In this document: piece after piece, positions 35,831 through 42,938 of the stretch | Position numbering within the stretch: position 1 is the first letter of the stretch | Layout: the number at the start of each line of letters is the position of its first letter | Assembly (NCBI GenBank): GCA_017442805.1 | Contig: JAFRZA010000020.1 | Coordinates: 84,637-148,636, forward strand | Direction of reading: 5' to 3' | DNA length: 64,000 nucleotides | From: Erysipelotrichaceae bacterium | GTDB lineage: Bacteria; Bacillota_I; Bacilli_A; Erysipelotrichales; Erysipelotrichaceae | Notes under the pieces: model-generated | Seen by the model: only the letters and a program-made list of their open reading frames with translations | The model's database searches: none | What the model was told of the DNA's origin: nothing | Made by a program: the position numbers and the translations under genes

Positions 35831-37192
35831 TTAATGGTTTTTGTAGTCTTCCTCAATGATCCTCTCGACATCCGGCATTGTAGCCAGCCTTTTACACTTA
35901 TGAAGTTTCGTTTCTCCTTGACGCCAGTCCAGATAAGTTCTGACTAAGTCATTCACCCTCTTCACGCCCAGCGACTTGAAGTATTCGATGGGCTTGATGG
36001 TATCCAAATCGATTGTATGAGTCCGGATCTGGTCTCTGACATCCTTTTCCTTGTTCCTGACGAACCTCTTGGACTTGTGTGGCAGGTCAAGGACGGACTG
36101 CGACTTTATCTGCCTTAAGTTCAGTGCCGAGTATTGTTCTATCTCGTCAAGTATCTCGTAAGCATCATTTAACGTTGATGGCGGGTAGCCGTGTTCGCTC
36201 TGCCAGTTATGAACATATACGAATGCGCCTACATATTCCTGTAGGTATTTTGACGATACGCCCTTAGTGTCATTGACGAACAATTCCTCAAGCCGCTGAT
36301 GGAATGAGTTGACGAATTCGATGCCGAGATTAAACTGCTTGCGCAGGGCAGAGAATTCCTCAAAGGTCGCACCTTCAACATAAGGTCCTTCCCTATTATC
36401 CGACATTTCCTTCATTATCCGAAGGTTGCGTCGCTTTTGTTCCTCGGTCTGAGGGTTTTCTTTATAGCCTTTCTGCTGGCGTTTCTTACGGTAACCTGAT
36501 GGTTCAATGTAATGCGGATAATTATGTTTGTCGCACCAGTCCTTATATATCTCATAGGCGTCAGAACAGATGAACTTAACGTCCTTCAGATAAGGCTCTA
36601 AGTGCTTTAATGCTTTGACGTCGCAGGCACCTAATGAAACGCATTTGGCCCAGTAATGACCAGCGTGGTCGGCAGCGCTCAAGACGCAGATGAACTCTGG
36701 CCCATAGATGCCGCTTTCGCTGCTTTCCTGATGATAACGGGGACGGCGCGATGATCTGCGGTCAGCAAAGGAAATCAGTTTATCCGACCCTTTCTGAACC
36801 TCTCTGAAGTATTTCTCGTCTATCTCTATTACGCCCTCGAGCGTCTTAAATGACATCTCACTCAGGGCGTGGAGTATCTTATGACGCACCAGCCAGAGCT
36901 GCTGGCGATGGTCGTTAACGAAACGATGTGCCCCTACCTGGCTTATGTGCCCATAAATGTTTTCACTTATATAGAACAGCGAGTTCCAGTTAAGGGTGTA
37001 GTGGATGACCTTGGCGAGGGTGTCGCGGTCTAACCCAGTGCTACGGGTGAAACTGTCCAAAGTAATACTGAAAGACTTGCCGCATTCAAGGCAGCAATAT
37101 CTTTGTCCTCCGGTTGTTGTTAAGCCCTTCTTCTTGACTGCCGACGACGAACATCTCGGACAGCAGACACCGTGGGCAGGCAGTTTCTTCAT
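35831..37192 (-). CDS. IS1595-family (ISXO2-like) DDE transposase
   Basis: 453 residues. The N-terminal zinc ribbon (Cys11-x2-Cys14, Cys34-x2-Cys37) and the ISXO2-like catalytic domain with Asp125 (IEIDEKYF) and Asp211 (ICSDAYEIY) are characteristic of IS1595-type transposases; a VNSFHQRLEEL segment around 294-304 lies where the family's third catalytic residue is expected. The gene is complete. It starts 38 bases inside the right terminal repeat and reads in the same direction as hsdMSR. The minus-strand promoter TCGACC-17-TAAAAT places the expected transcript start at or next to the ATG, so the message may be leaderless. Longer than many transposases of this family. Confidence 0.88.
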   Translation of the reverse strand: MKKLPAHGVCCPRCSSSAVKKKGLTTTGGQRYCCLECGKSFSITLDSFTRSTGLDRDTLAKVIHYTLNWNSLFYISENIYGHISQVGAHRFVNDHRQQLWLVRHKILHALSEMSFKTLEGVIEIDEKYFREVQKGSDKLISFADRRSSRRPRYHQESSESGIYGPEFICVLSAADHAGHYWAKCVSLGACDVKALKHLEPYLKDVKFICSDAYEIYKDWCDKHNYPHYIEPSGYRKKRQQKGYKENPQTEEQKRRNLRIMKEMSDNREGPYVEGATFEEFSALRKQFNLGIEFVNSFHQRLEELFVNDTKGVSSKYLQEYVGAFVYVHNWQSEHGYPPSTLNDAYEILDEIEQYSALNLRQIKSQSVLDLPHKSKRFVRNKEKDVRDQIRTHTIDLDTIKPIEYFKSLGVKRVNDLVRTYLDWRQGETKLHKCKRLATMPDVERIIEEDYKNH

Positions 37193-37198
37193 ACATAT

Positions 37199-37227
37199 AT
37201 TTTAACACATAAAGAAAAGCGGGTCGA
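37199..37227 (-). promoter_or_regulatory. Transposase promoter
   Basis: On the minus strand TCGACC (37227-37222), 17-base spacer, TAAAAT (37204-37199), seven bases before the ATG at 37192. Confidence 0.55.
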
Positions 37228-37229
37228 GC

Positions 37230-37257
37230 ATTAGACCCACATTTGTTTAATAAGCCC
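37230..37257 (-). repeat. Right terminal inverted repeat of the transposon
   Basis: Reads outward-to-inward on the minus strand as GGGCTTATTAAACAAAT...GGGTCTAAT; 26/28 identical to the left end. Confidence 0.92.
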
Positions 37258-37265
37258 AAATAAAA
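37258..37265. repeat. Target site duplication, right copy
   Basis: AAATAAAA, perfect match to 29539-29546. Confidence 0.92.
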
Positions 37266-37302
37266 CATTATATTATATATTCCAAAAAAACTAATATCTG
37301 GT

Positions 37303-37327
37303 AAAAAGACGGCTTAAGCCGCCTTTT
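37303..37327. terminator. Terminator of fic gene (originally shared with the DUF2442 operon)
   Basis: AAGACGGC (37306-37313) TTAA GCCGCCTT (37318-37325), with A-run on the left and T-run on the right, so it can work in both directions. It ends the fic transcript. Before the transposon arrived it lay about 60 bases behind the DUF2442 gene. Confidence 0.8.
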
Positions 37328-37333
37328 CTCTGT

Positions 37334-38377
37334 TTAAACTTTTCTTCGATATCTGGCATCCCTGAAGGAACCTGATTTTTCAATCATTTCTTCCTTCAGT
37401 AACTTTGCCACTTGCTTTTCTACGGTTGTTTCACTGATGTCGGGGAGTCTTTCCATAATATCCTTTTTTGAAAGAGGAACAATGGAGTTCATTAACAGTT
37501 TGGTTACTCTTTCTGACTTCTTTTCTTTTCGAATCGTAAACTCAAAGAATGATTCATCCATCTGCCGGTAACAGCGGTACAGTATCTGCATGCTGAAGAG
37601 AATAAAGGGAGTGTAATCGTTGACACCTTCATGCCAGCCAGCTGAGGAAGCGGCCAGAGCATCGTAGTAATTCTGGCGGAATTCATCGATCTGTTTTTCC
37701 AGGGAAATGAATCTGACAATATCATAACCGCCTGTCAGCAGCAACAGCACGTTAAGCAGCCGGGAAACTCTGCCATTACCGTCTTTGAATGGGTGTATGC
37801 AGAGAAAGTCAACGACGAAACAGGGAATCAGCAATATGTCCGGTATTTCCTCATCCTGCCTGGCATCGTAAAATGCTAACAGGAGCTGCTCCATGTTTTT
37901 TTCTACTTCTGAAGCTTTTACAGGCGTGAACCTGACGCGTCGATTACCGTCAGCATCATATTCCATTATGAAGTTATCATTTTCTTTATACATCCCGGCC
38001 TGGTCAGGATCAGACTGCTGCTCGATAAGCCGATGGAATCCTCTGATCAGATCTTCATTGAGATTCAGGGAAGAGGTCTTTTCAAAAATCAGCCTGAGCG
38101 CGTCCCGGTATCCCGCTATTTCCATTTCATCATGACTGACGGGTTGATGACCGGCGACAATGTCCTGCAGACGCTGCTGTGTCGTAACGATGCCCTCTAT
38201 GGCATTGCTGCAGCGGACCGAATCGATGATCGCTTTCTTCTGAAACCGGGCATAGACCTCTCCGTATTGCTGCATGCGCACTTCACTGCGGGTTTTCAGG
38301 TCGGCGATGATCTGCGCCAGCCTCAGCATTTCGCTTAATGTACTTCCCTTAAGGAATGAGTAGTCGTATTTCCGCAT
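37334..38377 (-). CDS. Fic-domain protein (class II, autoinhibited) with C-terminal winged helix
   Basis: 347 residues. The Fic motif HPFKDGNGRVSR (His195-Arg206) is complete, so the protein should transfer AMP (or a related group) to target proteins. An inhibitory helix motif SNAIEG (57-62, matching [S/T]xxxE[G/N]) lies before the Fic core, the arrangement of class II self-inhibited Fic proteins. The last ~70 residues form a winged helix (LSKKDIMERLPDISETTVEKQVAKLLKE). The gene stands alone. Its promoter lies among four copies of a TTTACTGCATAT element, which suggests strict repression, perhaps by its own winged helix. The target protein is unknown. Confidence 0.9.
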   Translation of the reverse strand: MRKYDYSFLKGSTLSEMLRLAQIIADLKTRSEVRMQQYGEVYARFQKKAIIDSVRCSNAIEGIVTTQQRLQDIVAGHQPVSHDEMEIAGYRDALRLIFEKTSSLNLNEDLIRGFHRLIEQQSDPDQAGMYKENDNFIMEYDADGNRRVRFTPVKASEVEKNMEQLLLAFYDARQDEEIPDILLIPCFVVDFLCIHPFKDGNGRVSRLLNVLLLLTGGYDIVRFISLEKQIDEFRQNYYDALAASSAGWHEGVNDYTPFILFSMQILYRCYRQMDESFFEFTIRKEKKSERVTKLLMNSIVPLSKKDIMERLPDISETTVEKQVAKLLKEEMIEKSGSFRDARYRRKV

Positions 38378-38396
38378 TTTTCGTCCAATTCTCTCT

Positions 38397-38433
38397 TTTA
38401 CTGCATATATTTTATCATTTTATATGCAGTAAA
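38397..38433. promoter_or_regulatory. Fic operator 1 (inverted repeat across the promoter)
   Basis: TTTACTGCATATA (38397-38409) and its exact complement TATATGCAGTAAA (38421-38433), 11 bases apart. It spans the -10 and spacer of the fic promoter and touches the -35. Confidence 0.75.
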
Positions 38434-38437
38434 TCAA
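38409..38437 (-). promoter_or_regulatory. fic promoter
   Basis: Minus strand TTGATT (38437-38432), 17-base spacer, TAAAAT (38414-38409). Confidence 0.7.
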
Positions 38438-38439
38438 TT

Positions 38440-38476
38440 TTTACTGCATATTTTTCCTCATTTTATATGCAGTAAA
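38440..38476. promoter_or_regulatory. Fic operator 2 (second inverted repeat)
   Basis: TTTACTGCATAT (38440-38451) and TATATGCAGTAAA (38464-38476), same arms as operator 1. The centres of the two repeats are 43 bases apart, about four helical turns, which suits cooperative binding on one face. Confidence 0.75.
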
Positions 38477-38493
38477 CCGGTATCAACAGGCAA

Positions 38494-38519
38494 TAAAAAA
38501 GGTGAGCAAAGCTCACCTA
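38494..38519 (-). terminator. Rho-independent terminator of NCS2 permease gene
   Basis: AGGTGAGC (38500-38507) AAA GCTCACCT (38511-38518); on the minus strand it runs into six T. Confidence 0.88.
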
Positions 38520-38527
38520 CATGTTTG

Positions 38528-39886
38528 CTAGATAATGGCCTTCAGGAAGTAGTTCAGTAAGAACAGGAAACTGGAGACCCACAGGATCGGATTGATGTCC
38601 TTTACCTTTCCCTTTACGAGCTTGACCAGCACGTACATCAGGAAGCTGACCGCGATGCCGTCGGTTATCGAGTAGCACAGTCCCATGAAGATGGCGGCGC
38701 CGAAGCAGGGGATGGCTTCCTCCAGATCGTCCCAGTCAACGTCGTCGAGGGCGTTGATCATCAGGATGCCGACCATCACCAGAGCGCAGCTGGTAGCGGC
38801 TGAGGGAATGGCGGAGATGACGGGAGCGAAGAAGGCGGAGACGGCGAAGCAGATGCACACTACCACGCTGGTCAGACCGGTGCGTCCGCCGGCGCTGATG
38901 CCGGCCGCGGATTCAACATAGGTAGTGGTGTTGGAAGTTCCCAGGATGGCGCCGATGGAAGTGGCGATCGAGTCGGCGAACAGGGCCTTGTCCATCTTGG
39001 ACTTGAAGCCGCTGGATTCTTCCATGGCCTTTTCATCTTCAGCCGAGAAGATGCCTGATCTCCGGCCGGTACCGATGAAGGTGCCCAGAGTATCGAAGGT
39101 ATCGGAAAGGCTGAAGGAGAAGATCGTGATCAGTACGATCGGCAGCTTGGCGGCATCGGCGAACAGAGAGGGAATGCCTTCAGAAGTGAAGATGACGCCG
39201 AAGGTGCTGGGCAGAGCCTTGCAGGCGTCGGCGAAACTGACGGATTCACCGAGAACGGTAACACCGAAGGGAATGCCGATCAGGGTAGCGACGACCAGGC
39301 CGATCAGGATGGCGCCTTTGACCTGAAGCAGGTAGAGAACCACGGTGACCACAAAGCCGATCAGAAAGACAATCAGAGCAGGCTGATTGAACGTGCTCAG
39401 ACCGGGAACGCCGGCAGAAAAGTTGATCAGGCCGATGTTAAGTACGCCAAGATAAGCCACAAAGACACCGATTCCGGCGCTTATGGCGTTCTGCAGGGAC
39501 TTGGGAATCGACTTGATTATGTACTTTCTGACCTTGGTCACGGTGATCAGGATGTTGATGACACCGCAGATGAAGACCATGGACAGTGCCTGTTTCCAGG
39601 TGAAACCCAGAGTGAAGCAGACGTTGTAGACGAACAGGGCGTTAAGGCCCATGCCCGGAGCCTGCGCATAGGGGACATTGGCAACCAGACCCATGACCAG
39701 AGTGCCGATGATCGAGGAAATGATGGTAGCCAGGAAGACGGCTCCCCATTCCATGCCCGACTGCGACAGCAGATTGGGGTTGACGGCGACGATGTAGCTC
39801 ATGGCTGCGAACGTCGTCAGTCCCGCGACGATCTCACGGGAAACCGTTGTCTTGTTCTCGGACAACTTAAAAAACTTTTCAAGCAT
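38528..39886 (-). CDS. NCS2 family purine permease (guanine/hypoxanthine type)
   Basis: 452 residues from ATG at 39886, chosen because an AGGAG site lies upstream; the longer open frame runs into the riboswitch. Twelve or more membrane segments. The N-terminus TTVSREIVAGLTTFAAMSYIVAVNP and AQAPGMGLNALF are typical of the AzgA/PbuG group of purine:cation symporters, which also fits the guanine riboswitch upstream. Segments such as DTFDTLGTFIGTGRR and GTSNTTTYVESAAGI carry the substrate-site motifs. It imports guanine and/or hypoxanthine for salvage. Expression should fall when guanine is abundant. Confidence 0.9.
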   Translation of the reverse strand: MLEKFFKLSENKTTVSREIVAGLTTFAAMSYIVAVNPNLLSQSGMEWGAVFLATIISSIIGTLVMGLVANVPYAQAPGMGLNALFVYNVCFTLGFTWKQALSMVFICGVINILITVTKVRKYIIKSIPKSLQNAISAGIGVFVAYLGVLNIGLINFSAGVPGLSTFNQPALIVFLIGFVVTVVLYLLQVKGAILIGLVVATLIGIPFGVTVLGESVSFADACKALPSTFGVIFTSEGIPSLFADAAKLPIVLITIFSFSLSDTFDTLGTFIGTGRRSGIFSAEDEKAMEESSGFKSKMDKALFADSIATSIGAILGTSNTTTYVESAAGISAGGRTGLTSVVVCICFAVSAFFAPVISAIPSAATSCALVMVGILMINALDDVDWDDLEEAIPCFGAAIFMGLCYSITDGIAVSFLMYVLVKLVKGKVKDINPILWVSSFLFLLNYFLKAII

Positions 39887-39942
39887 TGTGTTTGCTCTCC
39901 TTTCCTGTAATCCACCGCAGTGATGGAACAGAAAAGAAGTTC

Positions 39943-40011
39943 CATCATAGTCCTGGCCTTTACGGTGCCAGGGTAGAGACTCCCCTGCCATATTCAGAGG
40001 ATTATACGATG
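39943..40011 (-). promoter_or_regulatory. Guanine-type purine riboswitch
   Basis: On the minus strand: P1 CATCGTA / TATGATG (40011-40005 with 39949-39943), TAATCC...ATATGGC, GTCTCTACC, CACCGTAAA and GACTATG, the conserved core of purine aptamers. The specificity base in GACTATG is C, as in guanine (not adenine) riboswitches. The 3' side of P1 can instead join a TGATGGAAC / GTTCCATCA hairpin (39949-39923 region), the likely switching element. No strong T-run follows, so control may be translational. Confidence 0.92.
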
Positions 40012-40127
40012 ATTACACGGTCATATTAGCACGGTTTTTTTACCGTAGAAGAGCGGATGTGTGCTAAAGCGGTTTCATTGTGAAAAAAACTTTCGGAATT
40101 CACCAGCGGGTGTCCCGCTCAATTGTG

Positions 40128-40157
40128 TTGAGCGTTGCTGCATACTTTTTATATAAT
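40128..40157 (+). promoter_or_regulatory. Promoter of ADP-ribosylglycohydrolase gene
   Basis: TTGAGC (40128-40133), 18-base spacer, TATAAT (40152-40157). The -35 is one arm of an inverted repeat GCTCAA (40117-40122) / TTGAGC, a possible operator. Confidence 0.7.
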
Positions 40158-40185
40158 ATAAATAGATAAGAAGAGGTAAACGATC

Positions 40186-41583
40186 ATGAAGAAACCGTGG
40201 GAGTTACAGAGAGAACTGCTGTGTTCCGTCGAACCCTGTTACCAGGCTGATGACAACGAGACCATCTGGGAGGAGAACGCCTCCGGGCCGGAGAACCTCC
40301 AGGACATTTTCACCAAACTTTACTGGCATTCCCAGGTGCCCGGATCCCGGGCGCCTGAATCGATCTGCCTGGCCTACCTGCAGGCCATGGAGAACCGGGG
40401 CTACAACTGCGAAGGCGGCATGGAACTGGTCGAAAAGGGCTATAAGGCCTTTGAAGAAGACGACATCGTCGAACTGCACAAGCTGATGTATGACATCTTC
40501 CGGCTGGCTGACAACGCTCCCAGGGATGAGAGTTCGGAATACTGGAAACAGACCTTTTATGACACCTTTGAACAGTATGCCGCTGCCGTGAACTTCCCTG
40601 AAGCCAAGGAAGTTGACATGGGTGATCAGCTGGTCGACAAGCTGCACGCCGGCTGGCTGGGTCAGATCATCGGCGGCGCCTACGGCACCTGCATCGAAGG
40701 CTATACCGGGGAAAACATTGCCAGGAAATATGGCCGCGTCGACCGCTACATCCGCAAGCCCAATACGTACAACGATGACATAACCTATGAGCTGGCGTTA
40801 TTACTGGCCTATAAGGAACACGGAAAGAGTACAACAGCTCTGGACATCGCCCGGGAGTGGATAAGCCGCATTCCTACCGGCTGGTCAGCCGAAGACATGG
40901 CCTTGAGAAATCTGAAGGCCGGCATCCTGCCGCCGGAAAGCGGCCGTTATCACAACGCCTTCAACGAGTGGATCGGCGCCCAGATGCGAGGAGCCATTGC
41001 CGGTCAGCTTTATCCGGGCAACGTCTATGAAGCTGCCCGATGCGCCTGGATGGATGCTTCCATTTCCCACGACCGCAACGGCATTCTTGGTGAAGTATTT
41101 AATGCCGTCATGACTTCGATGGCCTTCTATGAGAAGGACATCCGCAAGATTGTCAGAGACGCCATCGAGCTGATGCCTGAAGACAGCGAATACGGTCAGG
41201 TCGTCCGCTTCGCTTACCAGCAGTGTCTGACCCATGACAACTACTACGATGCCTGGATGCCCTGCGAACTCAGGTATCAGAAGTACAACTGGATCCACGC
41301 CTATCCCAATGCGGCGGCGGAAGTGGTGGCTCTGTACTTCGGCAACGGCGACTTCACCGAGACGCTGGCCTGCTGCGGAGGCTGCGGCATGGACGTCGAC
41401 TGCAACGCTGCCCAGATCTCCACGATCGTGGCTACCATTACCGGCATACAGGGAATCGACGAGTACTGGAAGAAGCCGATCGGTGACGAACTGGACACCT
41501 ACGTGCGCGGTCTGAAGAAAATGAGCATCAGAGCGCTGGCTCAAACGACCGCCGAAGTGGCCAGAAGCCTCAAAAACGAATGA
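40186..41583 (+). CDS. ADP-ribosylglycohydrolase family protein
   Basis: 465 residues. After an uncharacterised N-terminal part (about 1-145), residues about 146-460 form an ADP-ribosylglycohydrolase domain: GAYGTCIEGYTG, the metal-binding YNDDITYELALL (usual (T/N)DD) and a C-terminal GMDVDCNAAQ (DxDxxA/T) motif. Family members cleave ADP-ribose from proteins or small molecules; others act as nucleoside or ribosyl hydrolases. The gene lies between a guanine permease and a nucleoside-type ABC importer, so cleavage of an imported nucleoside-like compound is an attractive alternative to protein de-ADP-ribosylation. It has its own promoter. Confidence 0.82.
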   Translation: MKKPWELQRELLCSVEPCYQADDNETIWEENASGPENLQDIFTKLYWHSQVPGSRAPESICLAYLQAMENRGYNCEGGMELVEKGYKAFEEDDIVELHKLMYDIFRLADNAPRDESSEYWKQTFYDTFEQYAAAVNFPEAKEVDMGDQLVDKLHAGWLGQIIGGAYGTCIEGYTGENIARKYGRVDRYIRKPNTYNDDITYELALLLAYKEHGKSTTALDIAREWISRIPTGWSAEDMALRNLKAGILPPESGRYHNAFNEWIGAQMRGAIAGQLYPGNVYEAARCAWMDASISHDRNGILGEVFNAVMTSMAFYEKDIRKIVRDAIELMPEDSEYGQVVRFAYQQCLTHDNYYDAWMPCELRYQKYNWIHAYPNAAAEVVALYFGNGDFTETLACCGGCGMDVDCNAAQISTIVATITGIQGIDEYWKKPIGDELDTYVRGLKKMSIRALAQTTAEVARSLKNE

Positions 41584-41600
41584 TTTTAGACAAAAATCGG

Positions 41601-41614
41601 TTTAAGCGCTTACA
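41601..41614. promoter_or_regulatory. Candidate CcpA (cre) site
   Basis: TTTAAGCGCTTACA matches the cre consensus TGWAANCGNTNWCA at all but one position (second base). It lies 7 bases upstream of the -35 of the BMP operon, a place from which CcpA could activate or repress. Confidence 0.45.
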
Positions 41615-41621
41615 GTTTGTC

Positions 41622-41650
41622 TTGTAAGGGCCAAAGACTGATAGTAAAAT
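41622..41650 (+). promoter_or_regulatory. Promoter of BMP-family importer operon
   Basis: TTGTAA (41622-41627), 17-base spacer, TAAAAT (41645-41650), with GGAGG before ATG 41687. Confidence 0.7.
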
Positions 41651-41686
41651 AAACATAGAGAGTTTTTTACAAGACGGAGGAAAAAT

Positions 41687-42847
41687 ATGAAAAAACTTTT
41701 AGTTGTATTATTAGCTTTACTCTTAGTCTTCACTGCTACCGCTTGCCAGAACGGCGGCGAGGGCGGCGAGAAGAGCGCCAGAGAAAAAGCCAAGGAAGCT
41801 GGAAAGCAGACTGTAGCCTATGTTGTTAACGGCACCTTAGGCGACAAGTCCTTCTTCGACTCAGGTAACGAAGGCATTCAGTGGATCAACAGAGACTTCG
41901 GCGACAAGGTTTACGGCGAAGTCATCGAGCTGACCTACGACACCTCAACCTGGCAGACCGGTCTGGAAGAAGTCTTCAAGGAAGGCTGGGACATCATCAT
42001 CACCGGTACCTATGACATGAAGGAATACATCATTCCTCTGATCAAGGAATATCCTGATCAGAAGATCTGGTTCTACGACGAAGAATGGAACTTCTCCGAT
42101 GCCGAAGGCTGGCAGTACTGCCCGGCACCGAATCTGTATGCCATGCTGTTCGCCCAGAACGAAGGCTCATTCGTAGTTGGTGCTATGGCAGCCATGCTGT
42201 CAAAGACCAAGAAGGTCGCCTTCATGGGTGGTATGGACAACACTGTTCTGGATGACTTCTATGTCGGTTTCGCCAATGGCGCCAAGTACATTGACGAAGC
42301 AGTCGATGTCAACCTGTCATGGATGAACTCATTCAATGATGCTGCCATGGGCAAGGACGTTGCTACCGGCTTATATGCCAACGGTTATGACGTCGTCTTC
42401 GCCTGCGGCGGTCAGGCCGGCTTAGGCGGCTTCGACTCCTGCATCACTCAGGCTGATGAAAACTACATCATCGGCGTCGATGGTGACCAGGGTGCTTACT
42501 TCGCTTCATTAGGAACTGATGAAGGCAACAAGAAGGCTGCCAGAACCATCACTTCCATGAAGAAGAACGTCAACCAGGGCTTCTACGATGCCATGAAGAA
42601 GCATCTGGACGGAACTCTGCCTTATGGCCAGAACGTTAAGCTCGGCTTAAACGGCGAATTCGTTTCCTATGCTGTAACTGATACCACCAGCAAGCTGTTC
42701 AGCCCTGAGCAGCTGGCTCAGGTCAACGACATCGTTGCCAAGATCATCTCCGGCGAGATCAATCCGGGCACCGCTTTCGGTCAGGATGCCAACTGGTTCT
42801 ATGGTGAATTCGTGCCTGCACATGACAGCACCAAGAAGCCTCAGTAA
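41687..42847 (+). CDS. BMP-family lipoprotein, nucleoside-type ABC transporter substrate-binding protein
   Basis: 386 residues. Lipoprotein signal with lipobox TATAC (Cys20) and a charged linker. The rest is a BMP/PnrA-type binding fold (VAYVVNGTLGDKSFFDSGNEGI, IIITGTYDMKEYI, VVGAMAAMLSKTKKVAFMGGMD, YDVVFACGGQAGLGG, YIIGVDGDQG). PnrA proteins bind purine and pyrimidine nucleosides. It is first in an operon with one double ATPase and two permeases, and a stem-loop behind it probably lets more of this subunit be made than of the rest. Held on the outer face of the membrane by its lipid. Confidence 0.92.
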   Translation: MKKLLVVLLALLLVFTATACQNGGEGGEKSAREKAKEAGKQTVAYVVNGTLGDKSFFDSGNEGIQWINRDFGDKVYGEVIELTYDTSTWQTGLEEVFKEGWDIIITGTYDMKEYIIPLIKEYPDQKIWFYDEEWNFSDAEGWQYCPAPNLYAMLFAQNEGSFVVGAMAAMLSKTKKVAFMGGMDNTVLDDFYVGFANGAKYIDEAVDVNLSWMNSFNDAAMGKDVATGLYANGYDVVFACGGQAGLGGFDSCITQADENYIIGVDGDQGAYFASLGTDEGNKKAARTITSMKKNVNQGFYDAMKKHLDGTLPYGQNVKLGLNGEFVSYAVTDTTSKLFSPEQLAQVNDIVAKIISGEINPGTAFGQDANWFYGEFVPAHDSTKKPQ

Positions 42848-42869
42848 TTCAGTTATTTAAATGCGTACC

Positions 42870-42906
42870 AAGCCTCTGATACAGAGCTATCAGAGGCTTA
42901 CTTTTT
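42870..42906 (+). terminator. Intercistronic stem-loop, probable partial terminator
   Basis: Perfect 12-bp stem AAGCCTCTGATA (42870-42881) / TATCAGAGGCTT (42888-42899), then ACTTTTT. Located between binding protein and ATPase genes; likely reduces downstream expression and protects the first cistron. Confidence 0.75.
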
Positions 42907-42938
42907 ATTAAAGGATTAGAAATAGAAGGGAATTTAAT

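Larger units (their letters stand above)
29547..37257. mobile_element. IS1595-type transposon carrying a type I restriction-modification system
   Basis: 7,711-bp element. The ends are 28-bp imperfect inverted repeats (29547-29574 and 37230-37257) matching at 26 of 28 positions, starting GGGCT(A/T)ATTAAACAAAT. Both sides carry the 8-bp direct repeat AAATAAAA, the duplication length known for the IS1595 family. Contents: an orphan gene (+), then on the minus strand a transposase and hsdM-hsdS-hsdR. No second transposase and no internal IS ends are seen, so this is a unit transposon with cargo, not a composite. Intact ends, perfect duplication and an intact transposase suggest a recent insertion. 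Confidence 0.92.

Noticed and set aside
29547..37257. Composite transposon with two IS copies
   Set aside because: Only one transposase and one pair of ends exist; no IS copy is found on the left side.
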